A DNA stretch of 64,000 bases from an uncultured Ruminococcus sp. (lineage in GTDB: Bacteria > Bacillota > Clostridia > Lachnospirales > Lachnospiraceae): NCBI GenBank assembly GCA_900544395.1, contig UQVC01000003.1, positions 1-64,000 of the forward strand, given 5' to 3'. Shown here one piece after another: positions 8,539 through 17,903 of this stretch (the stretch's first letter is position 1; each line of letters opens with the position of its first letter). A model generated the notes under the pieces. It had not been told where the DNA came from, did no database searches, and saw only the letters and a program-made list of their open reading frames with translations. Both the position numbers and the translations under genes were made by a program.

Positions 8539-9387
8539 TTATTCTCCTTTCATAAATGAAATCTCTACAGTTCCCATGCCACATTCGATGTCCATCTCTT
8601 TTGCCGCATGATGATCTATCTCTCTGGTATCTGCCACTTTGGAAAATGTCTGTTCTCCCAACCGGATGCTTCCAGCTCCACAGCCAATCGAATAATTATA
8701 GTCTGTCACATTTCCGGCATCCTGATACCTGACCATTCCCACTCCACATTCGATATCCAGTTCTGTCTGAACCAGACCTTCCATCTCTACAGTTCCGGTT
8801 CCCACGGAAACACTCACCTCTTCGGCATCCAGACCCAGAATTTTTGCCGTGCCTGTCCCTATGGAAATTTCCAGATCTTCCGTGCGAAGATCACTTGCAT
8901 CCAGCGTTCCTGTCCCCATAGAAACAGAAATCGTCTCCAAATGGGAGGGAACATGCAGGATCACTTTCCCTGCATGATTTCCTGCTTCTTTCCATCGCTG
9001 CATATCTTCGGCTCCGATCCAGATACTTTCTTCTTCGCTGGATACAACCAAATCTTCCTGGAGGTCCTGTGGCAGATCTTCTGTAGAAACTGAAAAGCTC
9101 TCAGAATCTGAACTTTCCAGTATCAACTGTACATGAGACAATTCTATCTCCAGTTCTTTAATCCCACGAAATTCTAATTCCCCCAGCTCATCCAGTTTCT
9201 CAAAATCTTCGTCTTCTTCCTGTCTTTCTTCTCTCCATCTGTCATTTTCCAGATGCAAAAGTCCCCCTCTTCCAGAATTCATCAAATCTCCAACGCCACC
9301 CGATACAGTTCCTGAAATCGCCAGGAACACCCCGATTCCTGCACAAACGCCACAACTCACCAGCAGAACCTTCCATCCTTTTTTCAT
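8539..9387 (-). CDS. DUF4097-like beta-repeat envelope protein
   Basis: An N-terminal membrane helix (about residues 5-30) is followed by an acidic linker and a repeated beta-strand domain with short cycles rich in the pattern S-x-G-x-G-T (SMGTGTLDASDL, SIGTGTAKILGL, SVGTGTVEMEGL, then ECGVGMVRY, GCGAGSIRL, ECGMGTVEI). This is the right-handed parallel beta-helix style of DUF4097 putative adhesins. The function is unknown. It starts directly at the end of the DUF1700-like gene and precedes pspC; the trio under a PadR regulator suggests an envelope-stress module. Confidence 0.82.
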   Translation of the reverse strand: MKKGWKVLLVSCGVCAGIGVFLAISGTVSGGVGDLMNSGRGGLLHLENDRWREERQEEDEDFEKLDELGELEFRGIKELEIELSHVQLILESSDSESFSVSTEDLPQDLQEDLVVSSEEESIWIGAEDMQRWKEAGNHAGKVILHVPSHLETISVSMGTGTLDASDLRTEDLEISIGTGTAKILGLDAEEVSVSVGTGTVEMEGLVQTELDIECGVGMVRYQDAGNVTDYNYSIGCGAGSIRLGEQTFSKVADTREIDHHAAKEMDIECGMGTVEISFMKGE

Positions 9388-10104
9388 TTACTCTGACACC
9401 GCCTTTCTGTGAAACGGTTTCCTGCACAATTCTACTACAAATCGGAACATCGCCGGATACATTACCATACATAATTTTCCGGTAAATACCGTGGCAAGCA
9501 CACCCAGCGCGATCAACACCAGCCCGATCCCTGCCATCAAAAGCATCGCTGGAATGGAATGAATGGCAAATCCAACTGCCATCCCCACTACAGCCATTAC
9601 AAATCCGGCAAGCACCACTGCCAGGGATGCAATCACCAAAGCTGCGAAAAAACCAACTGCCGCGATCAGAAGTCCAAAGATTACACCAAATACCCCGATT
9701 CCGATTGGAAAGAGGATCGGACCTGCCACCAAAACAATCAGTATGATCAACAGAATCTTCCACAAATTGCTGTTTTGGGATCCGGATTCCTGATAAGAAC
9801 CAGCTTCATCCCGGGTATCCTGCTGTACCGCTTCGCGGCTTTGCGGCACCTCTCTTTTCGGCACCCAGGCATCCTCATATCCATTCTCCGTAAATTTTCC
9901 TTCTTCCTCTGTATGCCAGAATCCATTCTGAATGTTCTCTGCCACACGCTGCGGACTTCCCAGCTCATGGATCACTTCCGCCTCATTCTCCCTGCCTGCA
10001 TCATCAAAATAATCTTCATAATACTGCAGCGCTTCTTCCCGCTCTTCTGCCGGAATATCCATCAGCTGCGCCTTTAATGCCGTCATAAATTCTTCTCGGC
10101 TCAT
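9388..10104 (-). CDS. DUF1700-like membrane protein (HAAS-type N-terminal domain)
   Basis: The N-terminal cytoplasmic helical domain opens with MSREEFMTALKAQLMDIPAEEREEAL-type sequence and contains YYEDYFDDAG and ELGSPQRVAENI, hallmarks of DUF1700/HAAS proteins that usually sit beside PadR regulators. A polar linker (about residues 65-110) precedes four to five membrane helices rich in Gly, Val and Ala. The start overlaps the padR stop by four bases (ATGA). In known pairs the N-terminal domain is thought to signal to or with the PadR-like protein; the stimulus is unknown. Confidence 0.87.
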   Translation of the reverse strand: MSREEFMTALKAQLMDIPAEEREEALQYYEDYFDDAGRENEAEVIHELGSPQRVAENIQNGFWHTEEEGKFTENGYEDAWVPKREVPQSREAVQQDTRDEAGSYQESGSQNSNLWKILLIILIVLVAGPILFPIGIGVFGVIFGLLIAAVGFFAALVIASLAVVLAGFVMAVVGMAVGFAIHSIPAMLLMAGIGLVLIALGVLATVFTGKLCMVMYPAMFRFVVELCRKPFHRKAVSE

Positions 10105-10424
10105 CCTGTCACTCCTCCCTCAAATATCTCCTGGATCTTTCTGGAATAATTCTTCCACTCTGCCTGATACAGGTTCAACTGTGCCATTCCCTTTTCTGTC
10201 ACTTTATAATATCTCCGGTTGCGGCCGTCAAACTGACGGTCGTATACCTCCAGACATTCATCTTTCTGCAGTCTTCGAAGGACTGGATACAAGGTAGATT
10301 CCGACACATTGATGGCGCTTCGTACATCTTGTGTGATCTTATATCCATACGTGCCTTCACTTTCATGCGAGACAATCGCCAGGACAATCGCATCCAGCAG
10401 GGCTGCCCCTGTATTAAATACCAT
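10101..10424 (-). CDS. PadR-family transcriptional regulator
   Basis: A 107-residue winged-helix repressor with the PadR core: SHESEGTYGYKITQDV, then the recognition segment SESTLYPVLRRLQKD and the wing RRYYKVTEKG. Short PadR proteins of this class commonly repress their own operon. It is the first gene of the padR-DUF1700-DUF4097-pspC unit and has a palindrome across its -10 box, fitting autoregulation. Confidence 0.93.
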   Translation of the reverse strand: MVFNTGAALLDAIVLAIVSHESEGTYGYKITQDVRSAINVSESTLYPVLRRLQKDECLEVYDRQFDGRNRRYYKVTEKGMAQLNLYQAEWKNYSRKIQEIFEGGVTG

Positions 10425-10474
10425 CCAACCGCTCCTTTCTATGCCATTCTTCTTATCATACTGTTCTTTTTCTT

Positions 10475-10505
10475 ATATTATATTCTGTATAATATTAACT
10501 GTCAA
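10475..10505 (-). promoter_or_regulatory. consensus promoter with overlapping palindromic operator for padR unit
   Basis: On the minus strand, TTGACA (10500-10505), 17 bp and TATAAT (10477-10482) form a fully consensus sigma-A promoter. The -10 box lies inside a perfect inverted repeat, ATATTATA / TATAATAT with a 5-bp spacer (10475-10495), a likely PadR operator. A perfect promoter under a tight repressor would give low basal and strong induced expression. Confidence 0.8.
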
Positions 10506-10550
10506 TATAATATTATTTAAGATTTTCTAAAGAATTCTTCGCATAATCAA

Positions 10551-10589
10551 AAGAAGACAGACTACAGATTTCTCTGCTGCCTGTCTTCT
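10551..10589 (-). terminator. terminator after the addB-addA-DUF1294 unit
   Basis: Inverted repeat AGAAGACAG (10552-10560) / CTGTCTTCT (10581-10589), followed on the minus strand by TTTTG. It lies just past the DUF1294 stop. Confidence 0.7.
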
Positions 10590-10591
10590 CC

Positions 10592-10858
10592 CTAACCTTG
10601 CCAGATCCAGACTCCGATTCCGATCTGTATCATCAGAAACATCGGAATCCCCAGATAAAACAATGGCTTTCTGATTTTGTGACGAAACACGAACATTCCT
10701 GCCATCGCTCCCACGGATCCTCCCACTGCCGCCAGAAGAAGCAGCGTTTTCTCCGGAATCCTCCATTTGTCTCTGACTGCTTTCCATTTGTCAATCCCAA
10801 ACATCAAAAATGTGGTCATATTGACTGTCACCAGACAGACCATGATCGCTTTTCCCAT
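10592..10858 (-). CDS. DUF1294-family small membrane protein
   Basis: An 88-residue membrane protein with three predicted helices and the DUF1294 pattern: N-terminal FGIDKWKA, central LLLLAAVGGSVGAM, then FRHKIRKPLF. No biochemical role is established. It begins one base after the addA stop, so it is probably co-transcribed with the recombination genes, though this linkage may be incidental. Confidence 0.85.
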   Translation of the reverse strand: MGKAIMVCLVTVNMTTFLMFGIDKWKAVRDKWRIPEKTLLLLAAVGGSVGAMAGMFVFRHKIRKPLFYLGIPMFLMIQIGIGVWIWQG

Positions 10859-13800
10859 CTAAACCCGGATCTCCTTTCCAAGTGCAAAAGAATAAATAAT
10901 CTTTTCCTTCACTGCTTTTCCTGTAATCTGTGACAGGGCACGGGCATAATATTCCAGCTGCGACTGATATTTCCGGACAAGTTCTTCCTCTGTTCTCACC
11001 CGATCCGTCTTATAATCCAGTACCACCAGTCCGTCTTCTTCCTCAAAATACACATCTATGATCCCCTGCACCAGCAGCGGTCTGACACAGGCTGTATCCG
11101 GATAAATTTCTTTCGCCTCTACTTCCAGTACAAATGGCTGCTCCTGATGCAGTTTCTTGTTCTTTGCCGCTTTTCGTATCCGCCCGCCGCTTTCACTTTG
11201 CAGAAAGTTCAAAATATCCACAGTTCGGATCGCCGCTGCGCTTTCCTTGCTGACTCGTCCTTCTTCCACAAATGCTGCCAGCCTGGTCTGAAGACTCTCC
11301 CTGGTGTATTCTCCCTCAAAGTCCAGAAGTTCCAGAAATTTGTGATATGCCGTTCCCCGGCTGGCTCCCATCACCTCTTTTTCTTCCCTTAAAAATCCTG
11401 GAATCAGAGGTACTATTTCCGGCTCCTGATATACGATCTCTCCTGCCTCTTCTTCCAGATAGGCTCGTTTTTTCAATTCCGATACCGTAAATTTCATCTG
11501 GAACTTTCCTTCTTCCTCAAATGGATACTGAAAGTCCAGCTGTTTCTGCAAAGTCTGGCGGTAACTTGCATCGTGAACCTGCCCTTCATCCCAATATTCC
11601 AGCACATTGCGGGTCAGCTCATCTGCTTCTTCCTGTGCTGCTTCCATCTGTGCCGCTCCCAGACTGTCCACAATGGTAACTCCAAAAGGACTGTCTTTTC
11701 TGGCTGCAGCAGGCAGCACCCAGTCCAGATAGGACTTTGCCGAAAGCACCTGATAGGGCAGAAAGGCTGTCTTTTCTCTTTTCGAATATTCTTCCAGCTT
11801 CTCTCTTGCTTCTTTGCACGCTCCGACCAGGATCAGTTTTTCTTTTGCCCTTGTCATTGCCACATAAAGAACGCGCATCTCTTCGCCCAGATTTTCCACC
11901 GTCACCTGTTTCTGGATTACTTTTTTCAACAATGTGGGCGCTTTTGTTCTCTTTTCCAGATCGATCACATCCATTCCCACTCCCAGTTCCGGATGGATCA
12001 CAATGCTGCCCCTGATATCCTGTGTATTGAACAGTTTTCCCATTCCCGCCACAATGACGACCGGAAATTCCAGACCTTTACTTTTGTGGATACTCATGAT
12101 CCGGACGGTATCTGCCTGCTCATCGGCAATGTTGGCCTCTCCATAATCCACATTGTATTTCTGAAGCTGCTCGATATACCGCACAAAATTAAACAAGCCC
12201 TTATAGCTGGTTCCCTCATAAGCTACTGCTTTCGCCACCAGCATCTGGATATTTGCCATTCTCTGGGTGCCTCCCGGCATGGCAGAAATATACATTCCAT
12301 ATCCTGTTTTTTCAATGATCTCCCACAACAGATCGTGCATGGCAGTAAAGGGCAGTATTTCTCGAAATTCCGAAACCTGAGCAAGGAATTTCTGCAGTTT
12401 TTGCTGCAAAATCGACTCCTTCTTTTCTCCATCTTCCGACGCATACGCATGTACTGCCTCATAAAAGCAGATTTCCGGATAAGTGCTTCTGATTTTTGCA
12501 AGTTCTCCTGCATTTAGACCTGCAAACGGGGAGGTCAGCACCGCTGTCAGCGGAAGATCCTGTCGTTCATTATCCAGAATCTGCAGATAATCCAAAAGAA
12601 CGCTCACCTCATAGGTTTCAAAGTATCCTTCCCTGCTTCCCACATGTGCCGGAATCCCTTCTTCTGCCAGCACCTGTGCAAATACGTCTGCCCATCCTTT
12701 GATACTTCTGGTCAGGATCACAATATCCCGATATTGTACCGGACGGTATCCCCCGGTCTTTTTATCCACCACCTGTCCCTGCAGAAGCAAAAGCTTGATC
12801 CGGTCTGCCACTGCCCGTGCCTCTAACCGGCGCGCAGTATCTTCCTCCTCTAATTCCTGCGCATCCACCAGAAGAAGTTCTGCCCGGTTCGCCGAAGCCC
12901 CATTCTGCTCTCTGCTTTCCGGATATTCTGCTCCCGGATAGAGCGCCGCATGAGCATCATACTCCACACCGCCCACACTCTTGTGCATGATCTGTTCAAA
13001 CACATCATTCACCGCATCCAGAACTTCCCTGCGGCTTCGGAAATTCCGATCCAGATCGATCCGCTGGGTTTCACTGTCCTGGAGACTGTAGGAATCATAT
13101 TTTTCCATGAACAATTCCGGTCGGGACAGACGGAATCGGTAAATGCTCTGCTTGACATCGCCTACCATAAACACATTGTAGACTCCCCGGCTCACTGTCG
13201 ATACACTGGTCAAAATCGCCTCCTGTATCAGATTGCTGTCCTGATATTCATCGATCATCACTTCTTCAAACTGTTCCTGATACTCCCGGGCGACCGCAGA
13301 CGGCGCTAATTGTCCCTCTGCTTCTTCTGTCAGGATCCGAAGGGCAAACTGCTCCATATCCTGAAAATCGATCACATTTTTGCTTCTCTTTTTTTCTGCA
13401 AACCGCTGTCCGAATCTGAGTACCAGTTCTACCAGTTCTTCCATGGTATCTGCCGTGCTTTGCAAATCTTCTGCCAGTTTTTTGGGAGTTTCGTAAAAAC
13501 AGGATTCCTGCAGATCTTTCACCAGCTTCTTTGCCTTTTCCCTGAGAGTTTTTACCCGTTCCTTTTTCACGGGATCGATGGTATCATCCTTTTTCGCGGA
13601 CAGACGCTTCCATCCGATGCTGTGGATCTTCTCATAAAACTGCACAAACGTCTTCGCAGTTTCCACAGACCGGATCATCTCCAAGTCTTCTTCCACTGCT
13701 TCTGCATACAGATACGGACCGTCTGATTCCTCACACAAGTGAAGCGCCTCCTGCAAAAGCATCTGCACTCCTTCCAGACTCTGATGGATACTTTGCAGCA

Positions 13801-14443
13801 AAATCTGCAGAAACCCTGTCTCCGAAAACGTTTCTTCGTTCACTCGATAATTGTCCACACATTCTGTCAGCCATTTTTCCGGCTGCGGATAGCTTCCTGC
13901 ATATTCATATAACTGCAGTATCACTTCTTCTAACTGCCTGTCACTTCTTCCCGTGGAAAACTTTTCCGCAAATTCCAGAAACTTCTGTGTTCCTTCCTCA
14001 TAACAGGCTTCCAGCATTTCCTCCAGTACATCCTGCCGCAATAATTTCAATTCACCCTCTTCTGCGATCCGAAATCCGGGATCCAGATCAATGGCATGAA
14101 AATGTTCTCGGATCACAGACAGACAAAAACTGTGGATGGTAGTAATGCGGGCGCTGTGAATCAAAGTTGCCTGTCTCTGCAAGTGGACATTCTCCGGCGT
14201 GTCTTCCAATGCATGCTCTATGGCATCGCGAATACGCTCTTTCATTTCCGCCGCAGCTGCTTCCGTAAAGGTCACGATCAGCAGCCGGTCCACATCCAGA
14301 GGATCCTTCTCATCTAACAACCTCTGAATGATCCGCTCCACAAGAACTGCAGTTTTTCCGGAACCTGCTGCGGCAGAGACCAGAATATTCCGATGTCTCA
14401 ATTCGATGACCTTTTGCTGGTCCTTTGTCCACTGTACACTCAT
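10859..14443 (-). CDS. addA: ATP-dependent helicase/nuclease subunit A (AddA)
   Basis: UvrD-like 3'-5' helicase with a C-terminal RecB-type nuclease, half of the AddAB double-strand-break resection complex. Walker A SAAAGSGKTAVLVERI is near the N-terminus, Walker B MIDEYQDSN near residue 400, a helicase motif IMSIHKSKGLEFPVV near 790, and the nuclease motif VVLDYKTDRV near the C-terminus. Length 1194 is typical. Its start overlaps the addB stop by four bases, so the two subunits are translationally coupled. Confidence 0.98.
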   Translation of the reverse strand: MSVQWTKDQQKVIELRHRNILVSAAAGSGKTAVLVERIIQRLLDEKDPLDVDRLLIVTFTEAAAAEMKERIRDAIEHALEDTPENVHLQRQATLIHSARITTIHSFCLSVIREHFHAIDLDPGFRIAEEGELKLLRQDVLEEMLEACYEEGTQKFLEFAEKFSTGRSDRQLEEVILQLYEYAGSYPQPEKWLTECVDNYRVNEETFSETGFLQILLQSIHQSLEGVQMLLQEALHLCEESDGPYLYAEAVEEDLEMIRSVETAKTFVQFYEKIHSIGWKRLSAKKDDTIDPVKKERVKTLREKAKKLVKDLQESCFYETPKKLAEDLQSTADTMEELVELVLRFGQRFAEKKRSKNVIDFQDMEQFALRILTEEAEGQLAPSAVAREYQEQFEEVMIDEYQDSNLIQEAILTSVSTVSRGVYNVFMVGDVKQSIYRFRLSRPELFMEKYDSYSLQDSETQRIDLDRNFRSRREVLDAVNDVFEQIMHKSVGGVEYDAHAALYPGAEYPESREQNGASANRAELLLVDAQELEEEDTARRLEARAVADRIKLLLLQGQVVDKKTGGYRPVQYRDIVILTRSIKGWADVFAQVLAEEGIPAHVGSREGYFETYEVSVLLDYLQILDNERQDLPLTAVLTSPFAGLNAGELAKIRSTYPEICFYEAVHAYASEDGEKKESILQQKLQKFLAQVSEFREILPFTAMHDLLWEIIEKTGYGMYISAMPGGTQRMANIQMLVAKAVAYEGTSYKGLFNFVRYIEQLQKYNVDYGEANIADEQADTVRIMSIHKSKGLEFPVVIVAGMGKLFNTQDIRGSIVIHPELGVGMDVIDLEKRTKAPTLLKKVIQKQVTVENLGEEMRVLYVAMTRAKEKLILVGACKEAREKLEEYSKREKTAFLPYQVLSAKSYLDWVLPAAARKDSPFGVTIVDSLGAAQMEAAQEEADELTRNVLEYWDEGQVHDASYRQTLQKQLDFQYPFEEEGKFQMKFTVSELKKRAYLEEEAGEIVYQEPEIVPLIPGFLREEKEVMGASRGTAYHKFLELLDFEGEYTRESLQTRLAAFVEEGRVSKESAAAIRTVDILNFLQSESGGRIRKAAKNKKLHQEQPFVLEVEAKEIYPDTACVRPLLVQGIIDVYFEEEDGLVVLDYKTDRVRTEEELVRKYQSQLEYYARALSQITGKAVKEKIIYSFALGKEIRV

Positions 14444-17400
14444 GACTGCTCCTCCTCGTTTTCTATTTCCGTCTCCATCCTTCGGATGACCTCTTCTTTG
14501 GAATATGCTTCCAGACTTCGATACTCATACCCGTCCAGCCTTGGATCAAACCCGCAGATATCCCGATATGCACAGTAATCACAACCTGTACTTCCTTTTA
14601 ATTCATACGGATTTGCCTGTACTTCTCCCATACAGATTTTTTCTTTGACCTGTGACTCTTTTTTTCTGGTATAAGAAAGCATGGCGGCAAACGCCTGCGG
14701 CGGCAGCACCTTGGAATAGCGGCTGAGGCTTCCGTCCTTATTTTTTCCGATCGGATTGAGGACAGAATTTCCGGTCAGCTGATGTTCCAGATGCTCGATC
14801 ACTTCCTCTTTTGCATTGATCATTCCATCCAGGCGAAGCTCCTTTAAGATCTTGTCTTCTAAAGTCTTTTCATCCGTCTCCCGATCTACAATGGGATCTT
14901 GGATCCGATAATAGAAAATCCCTGCCGGCTCCACTGCTTTTCCTTCTGCTCTTCTTTTTTCCAGTTCCAGCGCTGCATTGAGATACACCGGAAGCTGCAT
15001 CTGCAGACCATGATACAGTGCCACAATGTCAAAGCTTTTCATGCCTGTCTTATAATCTGTCACCTTAACATAGACCACATCTTCATCCTCGCACGTATCG
15101 ATCCGGTCGATCTTGCCGCTTCCAAAATTCAGTTCATAACCGCTTGGCTCGAAGTCTCCTTTCTCCATCTGACGGGTCAGCGCCCAGACAGAACGCCGGA
15201 TCAGCTGTTTGATCCGCACGATCAGATATTCGTTGCGGGCAGTACTGTAAAGCACCGTATTTCCATAATCTTTGATACTTTCCTCCACACTTTCCTCAAT
15301 CATGGCATCCCTTGTCGCTTCCTCGATCTTCGGCCATGACATTCGTTTTTCCTGGGCTTTTCTGGCAAACCGCTCCATCGACTGGTGCGCGATATTTCCC
15401 AGATCCATGGCTTCAAACTCATACCGCTCTCTATCAGAAAGATGCAGTCCATAGGTCAGAAAATGGGCATATGCACAGGCGGAAAACCGCTCCATTCTGG
15501 TCACGCTGAATTTCGGATTCTCTCCATACAATTCTCTTGCCTGCTCTTCGTCAAGCGTATCGGATTTCTTCTGATAAAAACCGGCATCCAGAATCCGTGC
15601 CACCTTCTGCCCCTCATTCTTGTGATACCAGGTATACAGTTCTTTCCACGATTCATCCACTCCCAGATACCGGTCACGGACTCCCCGGATCACGAAATCC
15701 AAACCTTCCCCGGGCGTCAGCTCCCGCTCAGTCATACGAAGGGCTTCCTCCTCTGTGATCACTAGCTGCGGAAACAGTTTTTTCAAATCCCAGATCAGAT
15801 AAGCCGGTCGGAGAGTCTTTCCGTCTGCCGAAACTTTACTATATGATATATGAAGAAATTCCTCCGGTTTCGTCAGATTCATATACAGGTAAAACTTCTG
15901 GATATAAGTTTTTTCTTTTACTCCCGGCGAAAGGGGCTGATCTGCTTTTTGAAACCACTCCTTATCCCGCTCGGTCAGAAGCCCTCCCTGCCCCAGATTG
16001 CCGGGAATCAGGGTGTCGTTCGCCCCCACAAAGAACAAGGCTTTCAAATTGCTTTTCAAACGGGTCCTCTGCACATCGCCGATCATCACCTGATCCATTC
16101 CCGGCGGGATCACTCCGACTTTTGCCTCTTCCAGTCCCGCATCCAGAAGTTCACAATATTCTTTCAGAGTTATCGCTTCCTCACCCAGAAGCTGCACAAA
16201 TTTGTCAAACAGCTCCAGTACGATCCGGTAGATCTGCGCATACTCTTTTGCTAACGCCAGAGCCCCTTTTTCCTGAAACTGCTGCTCCATCCCGCTTAAT
16301 TTCTGCTGGATCTTTTGCTGTTCAAAAAATCGGCACACTGCCTCACAAATATCCCGCACCGTCTTTTTCCGCTGTTTCAGTACAAACACAAGTTCATCCA
16401 CCATTTCCACAAAACGTACACGGAGCCCGTTGAGCTGCTCCAGTTCTTCTTCTCCAACAGACGCAGTCTTTCTCGCCCAGACTGCCTGCCATTTCTTATA
16501 TCCCTTTAATCCTACGGCGATCACATAATTCTCCAGCCGGTCCGTCTCATCTCTTGTAAATGCAGTCAATCCGGTCCGCAGAAACCGGAACACACTGGCA
16601 TAAGAAAAGTCCTGTTCTGCCATAGCCAGCAGACTTCTTACATATTCTACAAATGCATTTAACAGAATACTCTTTTTATCATCCATAAACACCGGGATCT
16701 GATACGCCCTGCATGCCCGCTCCAGGTGATCTGCATAGACTGACATGTCGCTGCAGATCACTGCAATATCCCGGTAATGATACCCATGCTCTCTCACCAT
16801 TTTCCGGATATTCTGTGCTGTCAGTCTGGCTTCCATATCCGGATTTCCTGCCACATACACAGAAAGCTTCCCGGTTTCTTTTGGATACTGCCTTCTGGAA
16901 TACCGAAACAACTCTTCCTCTAAAAATCCAAGCTCCGGATTGTTCCGGAAACGGTATATTGGTCTGTCATATAAGCAGACGGGATCTGCAATCTCTACCT
17001 TTCGCTCTCCTGCGATCTGCACCAGACTGGTCGCCATCTGCTTACTCAACGCAAACAACTGATATGGATGGGTATATCGAAATGCATCCTCTCTGGAATC
17101 CATCACCACCGTCACAAACAGATCCCGACAGCATCCCATCAATTCTCCCAGAAGCCGATTCTGTACCGGAGTAAAACCTGTAAACCCGTCCAGAGCGATC
17201 ACACTGTCTTTCAAAAGCTGCGACTTTGCCACATTCTGTCTGAGTACATCCAGCAATTCTTCTTTGGTAATATATTTGTCTGCCAGAAACTGCTCAAATC
17301 CTTCATAGACCATACGGATATCCGACAGCTTGTAATATAAGAAACTGTCCGGATCCAGCTCTTCCATCAGATGATCCAGTTCTTCAAATCCGATTCCATA

Positions 17401-17790
17401 CTGCGTAAACTCTGAGATCACAGATTTGACTTCACTGATATAGCCCTGCTTTTTCAGATTTCCTTTTAACACTTTCAGCTGGTCTTCATACTGCCCCGCG
17501 ATTTTCCGAAGGATCAAGTTCTTTCCTTCATCATCCAGCACCTGTGCCCCGGATTGCCCCACTTCTTCAAAAATCCGGTGTGCCAGCCTCCCAAAACTCA
17601 GCACGTCGATATTCATGATCCCGTGGTTTGGATGCATCCTGCACAGATCCTGCTGGGTCTGCATGGTAAACTGCTCCGGCACAATAACCAGATAATTGCG
17701 CCCCGGATTCTCCATCGATTCTTGGATGATCGTTTCATATAAATAATGTGATTTTCCTGCGCCACTATTTCCTAAAATAAACTGAAGCAT
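14440..17790 (-). CDS. addB: ATP-dependent nuclease subunit B (AddB)
   Basis: Second subunit of AddAB. The N-terminal Walker A GNSGAGKSHYL binds nucleotide; the middle is an inactivated helicase used for Chi recognition in relatives; the C-terminal nuclease has DYKTGMKSFD. Four Cys consistent with the AddB iron-sulfur cluster are visible: one in SACAYAHFL and three in TGCDYCAYRDICGF. Length 1116 is typical. First gene of the unit, 113 bases after treC on the other side of a terminator. Confidence 0.98.
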   Translation of the reverse strand: MLQFILGNSGAGKSHYLYETIIQESMENPGRNYLVIVPEQFTMQTQQDLCRMHPNHGIMNIDVLSFGRLAHRIFEEVGQSGAQVLDDEGKNLILRKIAGQYEDQLKVLKGNLKKQGYISEVKSVISEFTQYGIGFEELDHLMEELDPDSFLYYKLSDIRMVYEGFEQFLADKYITKEELLDVLRQNVAKSQLLKDSVIALDGFTGFTPVQNRLLGELMGCCRDLFVTVVMDSREDAFRYTHPYQLFALSKQMATSLVQIAGERKVEIADPVCLYDRPIYRFRNNPELGFLEEELFRYSRRQYPKETGKLSVYVAGNPDMEARLTAQNIRKMVREHGYHYRDIAVICSDMSVYADHLERACRAYQIPVFMDDKKSILLNAFVEYVRSLLAMAEQDFSYASVFRFLRTGLTAFTRDETDRLENYVIAVGLKGYKKWQAVWARKTASVGEEELEQLNGLRVRFVEMVDELVFVLKQRKKTVRDICEAVCRFFEQQKIQQKLSGMEQQFQEKGALALAKEYAQIYRIVLELFDKFVQLLGEEAITLKEYCELLDAGLEEAKVGVIPPGMDQVMIGDVQRTRLKSNLKALFFVGANDTLIPGNLGQGGLLTERDKEWFQKADQPLSPGVKEKTYIQKFYLYMNLTKPEEFLHISYSKVSADGKTLRPAYLIWDLKKLFPQLVITEEEALRMTERELTPGEGLDFVIRGVRDRYLGVDESWKELYTWYHKNEGQKVARILDAGFYQKKSDTLDEEQARELYGENPKFSVTRMERFSACAYAHFLTYGLHLSDRERYEFEAMDLGNIAHQSMERFARKAQEKRMSWPKIEEATRDAMIEESVEESIKDYGNTVLYSTARNEYLIVRIKQLIRRSVWALTRQMEKGDFEPSGYELNFGSGKIDRIDTCEDEDVVYVKVTDYKTGMKSFDIVALYHGLQMQLPVYLNAALELEKRRAEGKAVEPAGIFYYRIQDPIVDRETDEKTLEDKILKELRLDGMINAKEEVIEHLEHQLTGNSVLNPIGKNKDGSLSRYSKVLPPQAFAAMLSYTRKKESQVKEKICMGEVQANPYELKGSTGCDYCAYRDICGFDPRLDGYEYRSLEAYSKEEVIRRMETEIENEEEQS

Positions 17791-17827
17791 ATTGATTCCT
17801 TTCTGGTGAATTTCTCGTACTTGTTCT

Positions 17828-17836
17828 ATTGTAGCA
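17828..17836 (-). promoter_or_regulatory. candidate extended -10 promoter for addB
   Basis: The minus strand reads TGCTACAAT about 40 bases before the addB ATG, an extended -10 element. No good -35 is seen at 17 bp. Confidence 0.4.
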
Positions 17837-17869
17837 GACCTCTTCTTTCTCTTCCAGCCTCAACACAAA

Positions 17870-17895
17870 AAATCCCCGGATCACTCCGGAGATTT
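17870..17895 (-). terminator. terminator after treC
   Basis: Stem TCCGGAGATTT-side (17885-17895) with AAATCCCCGGA-side (17870-17880), a 4-nt loop, and a T run after the stem on the minus strand. It ends the treP-treC transcript. Confidence 0.8.
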
Positions 17896-17903
17896 CCTGT
17901 TTT

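Noticed and set aside
11573..12517. Plus-strand open frame of 314 codons opposite addA
   Set aside because: Antisense to a certain gene, rich in His, Phe, Cys and Ser as expected for a mirrored frame, with no domain or start site.
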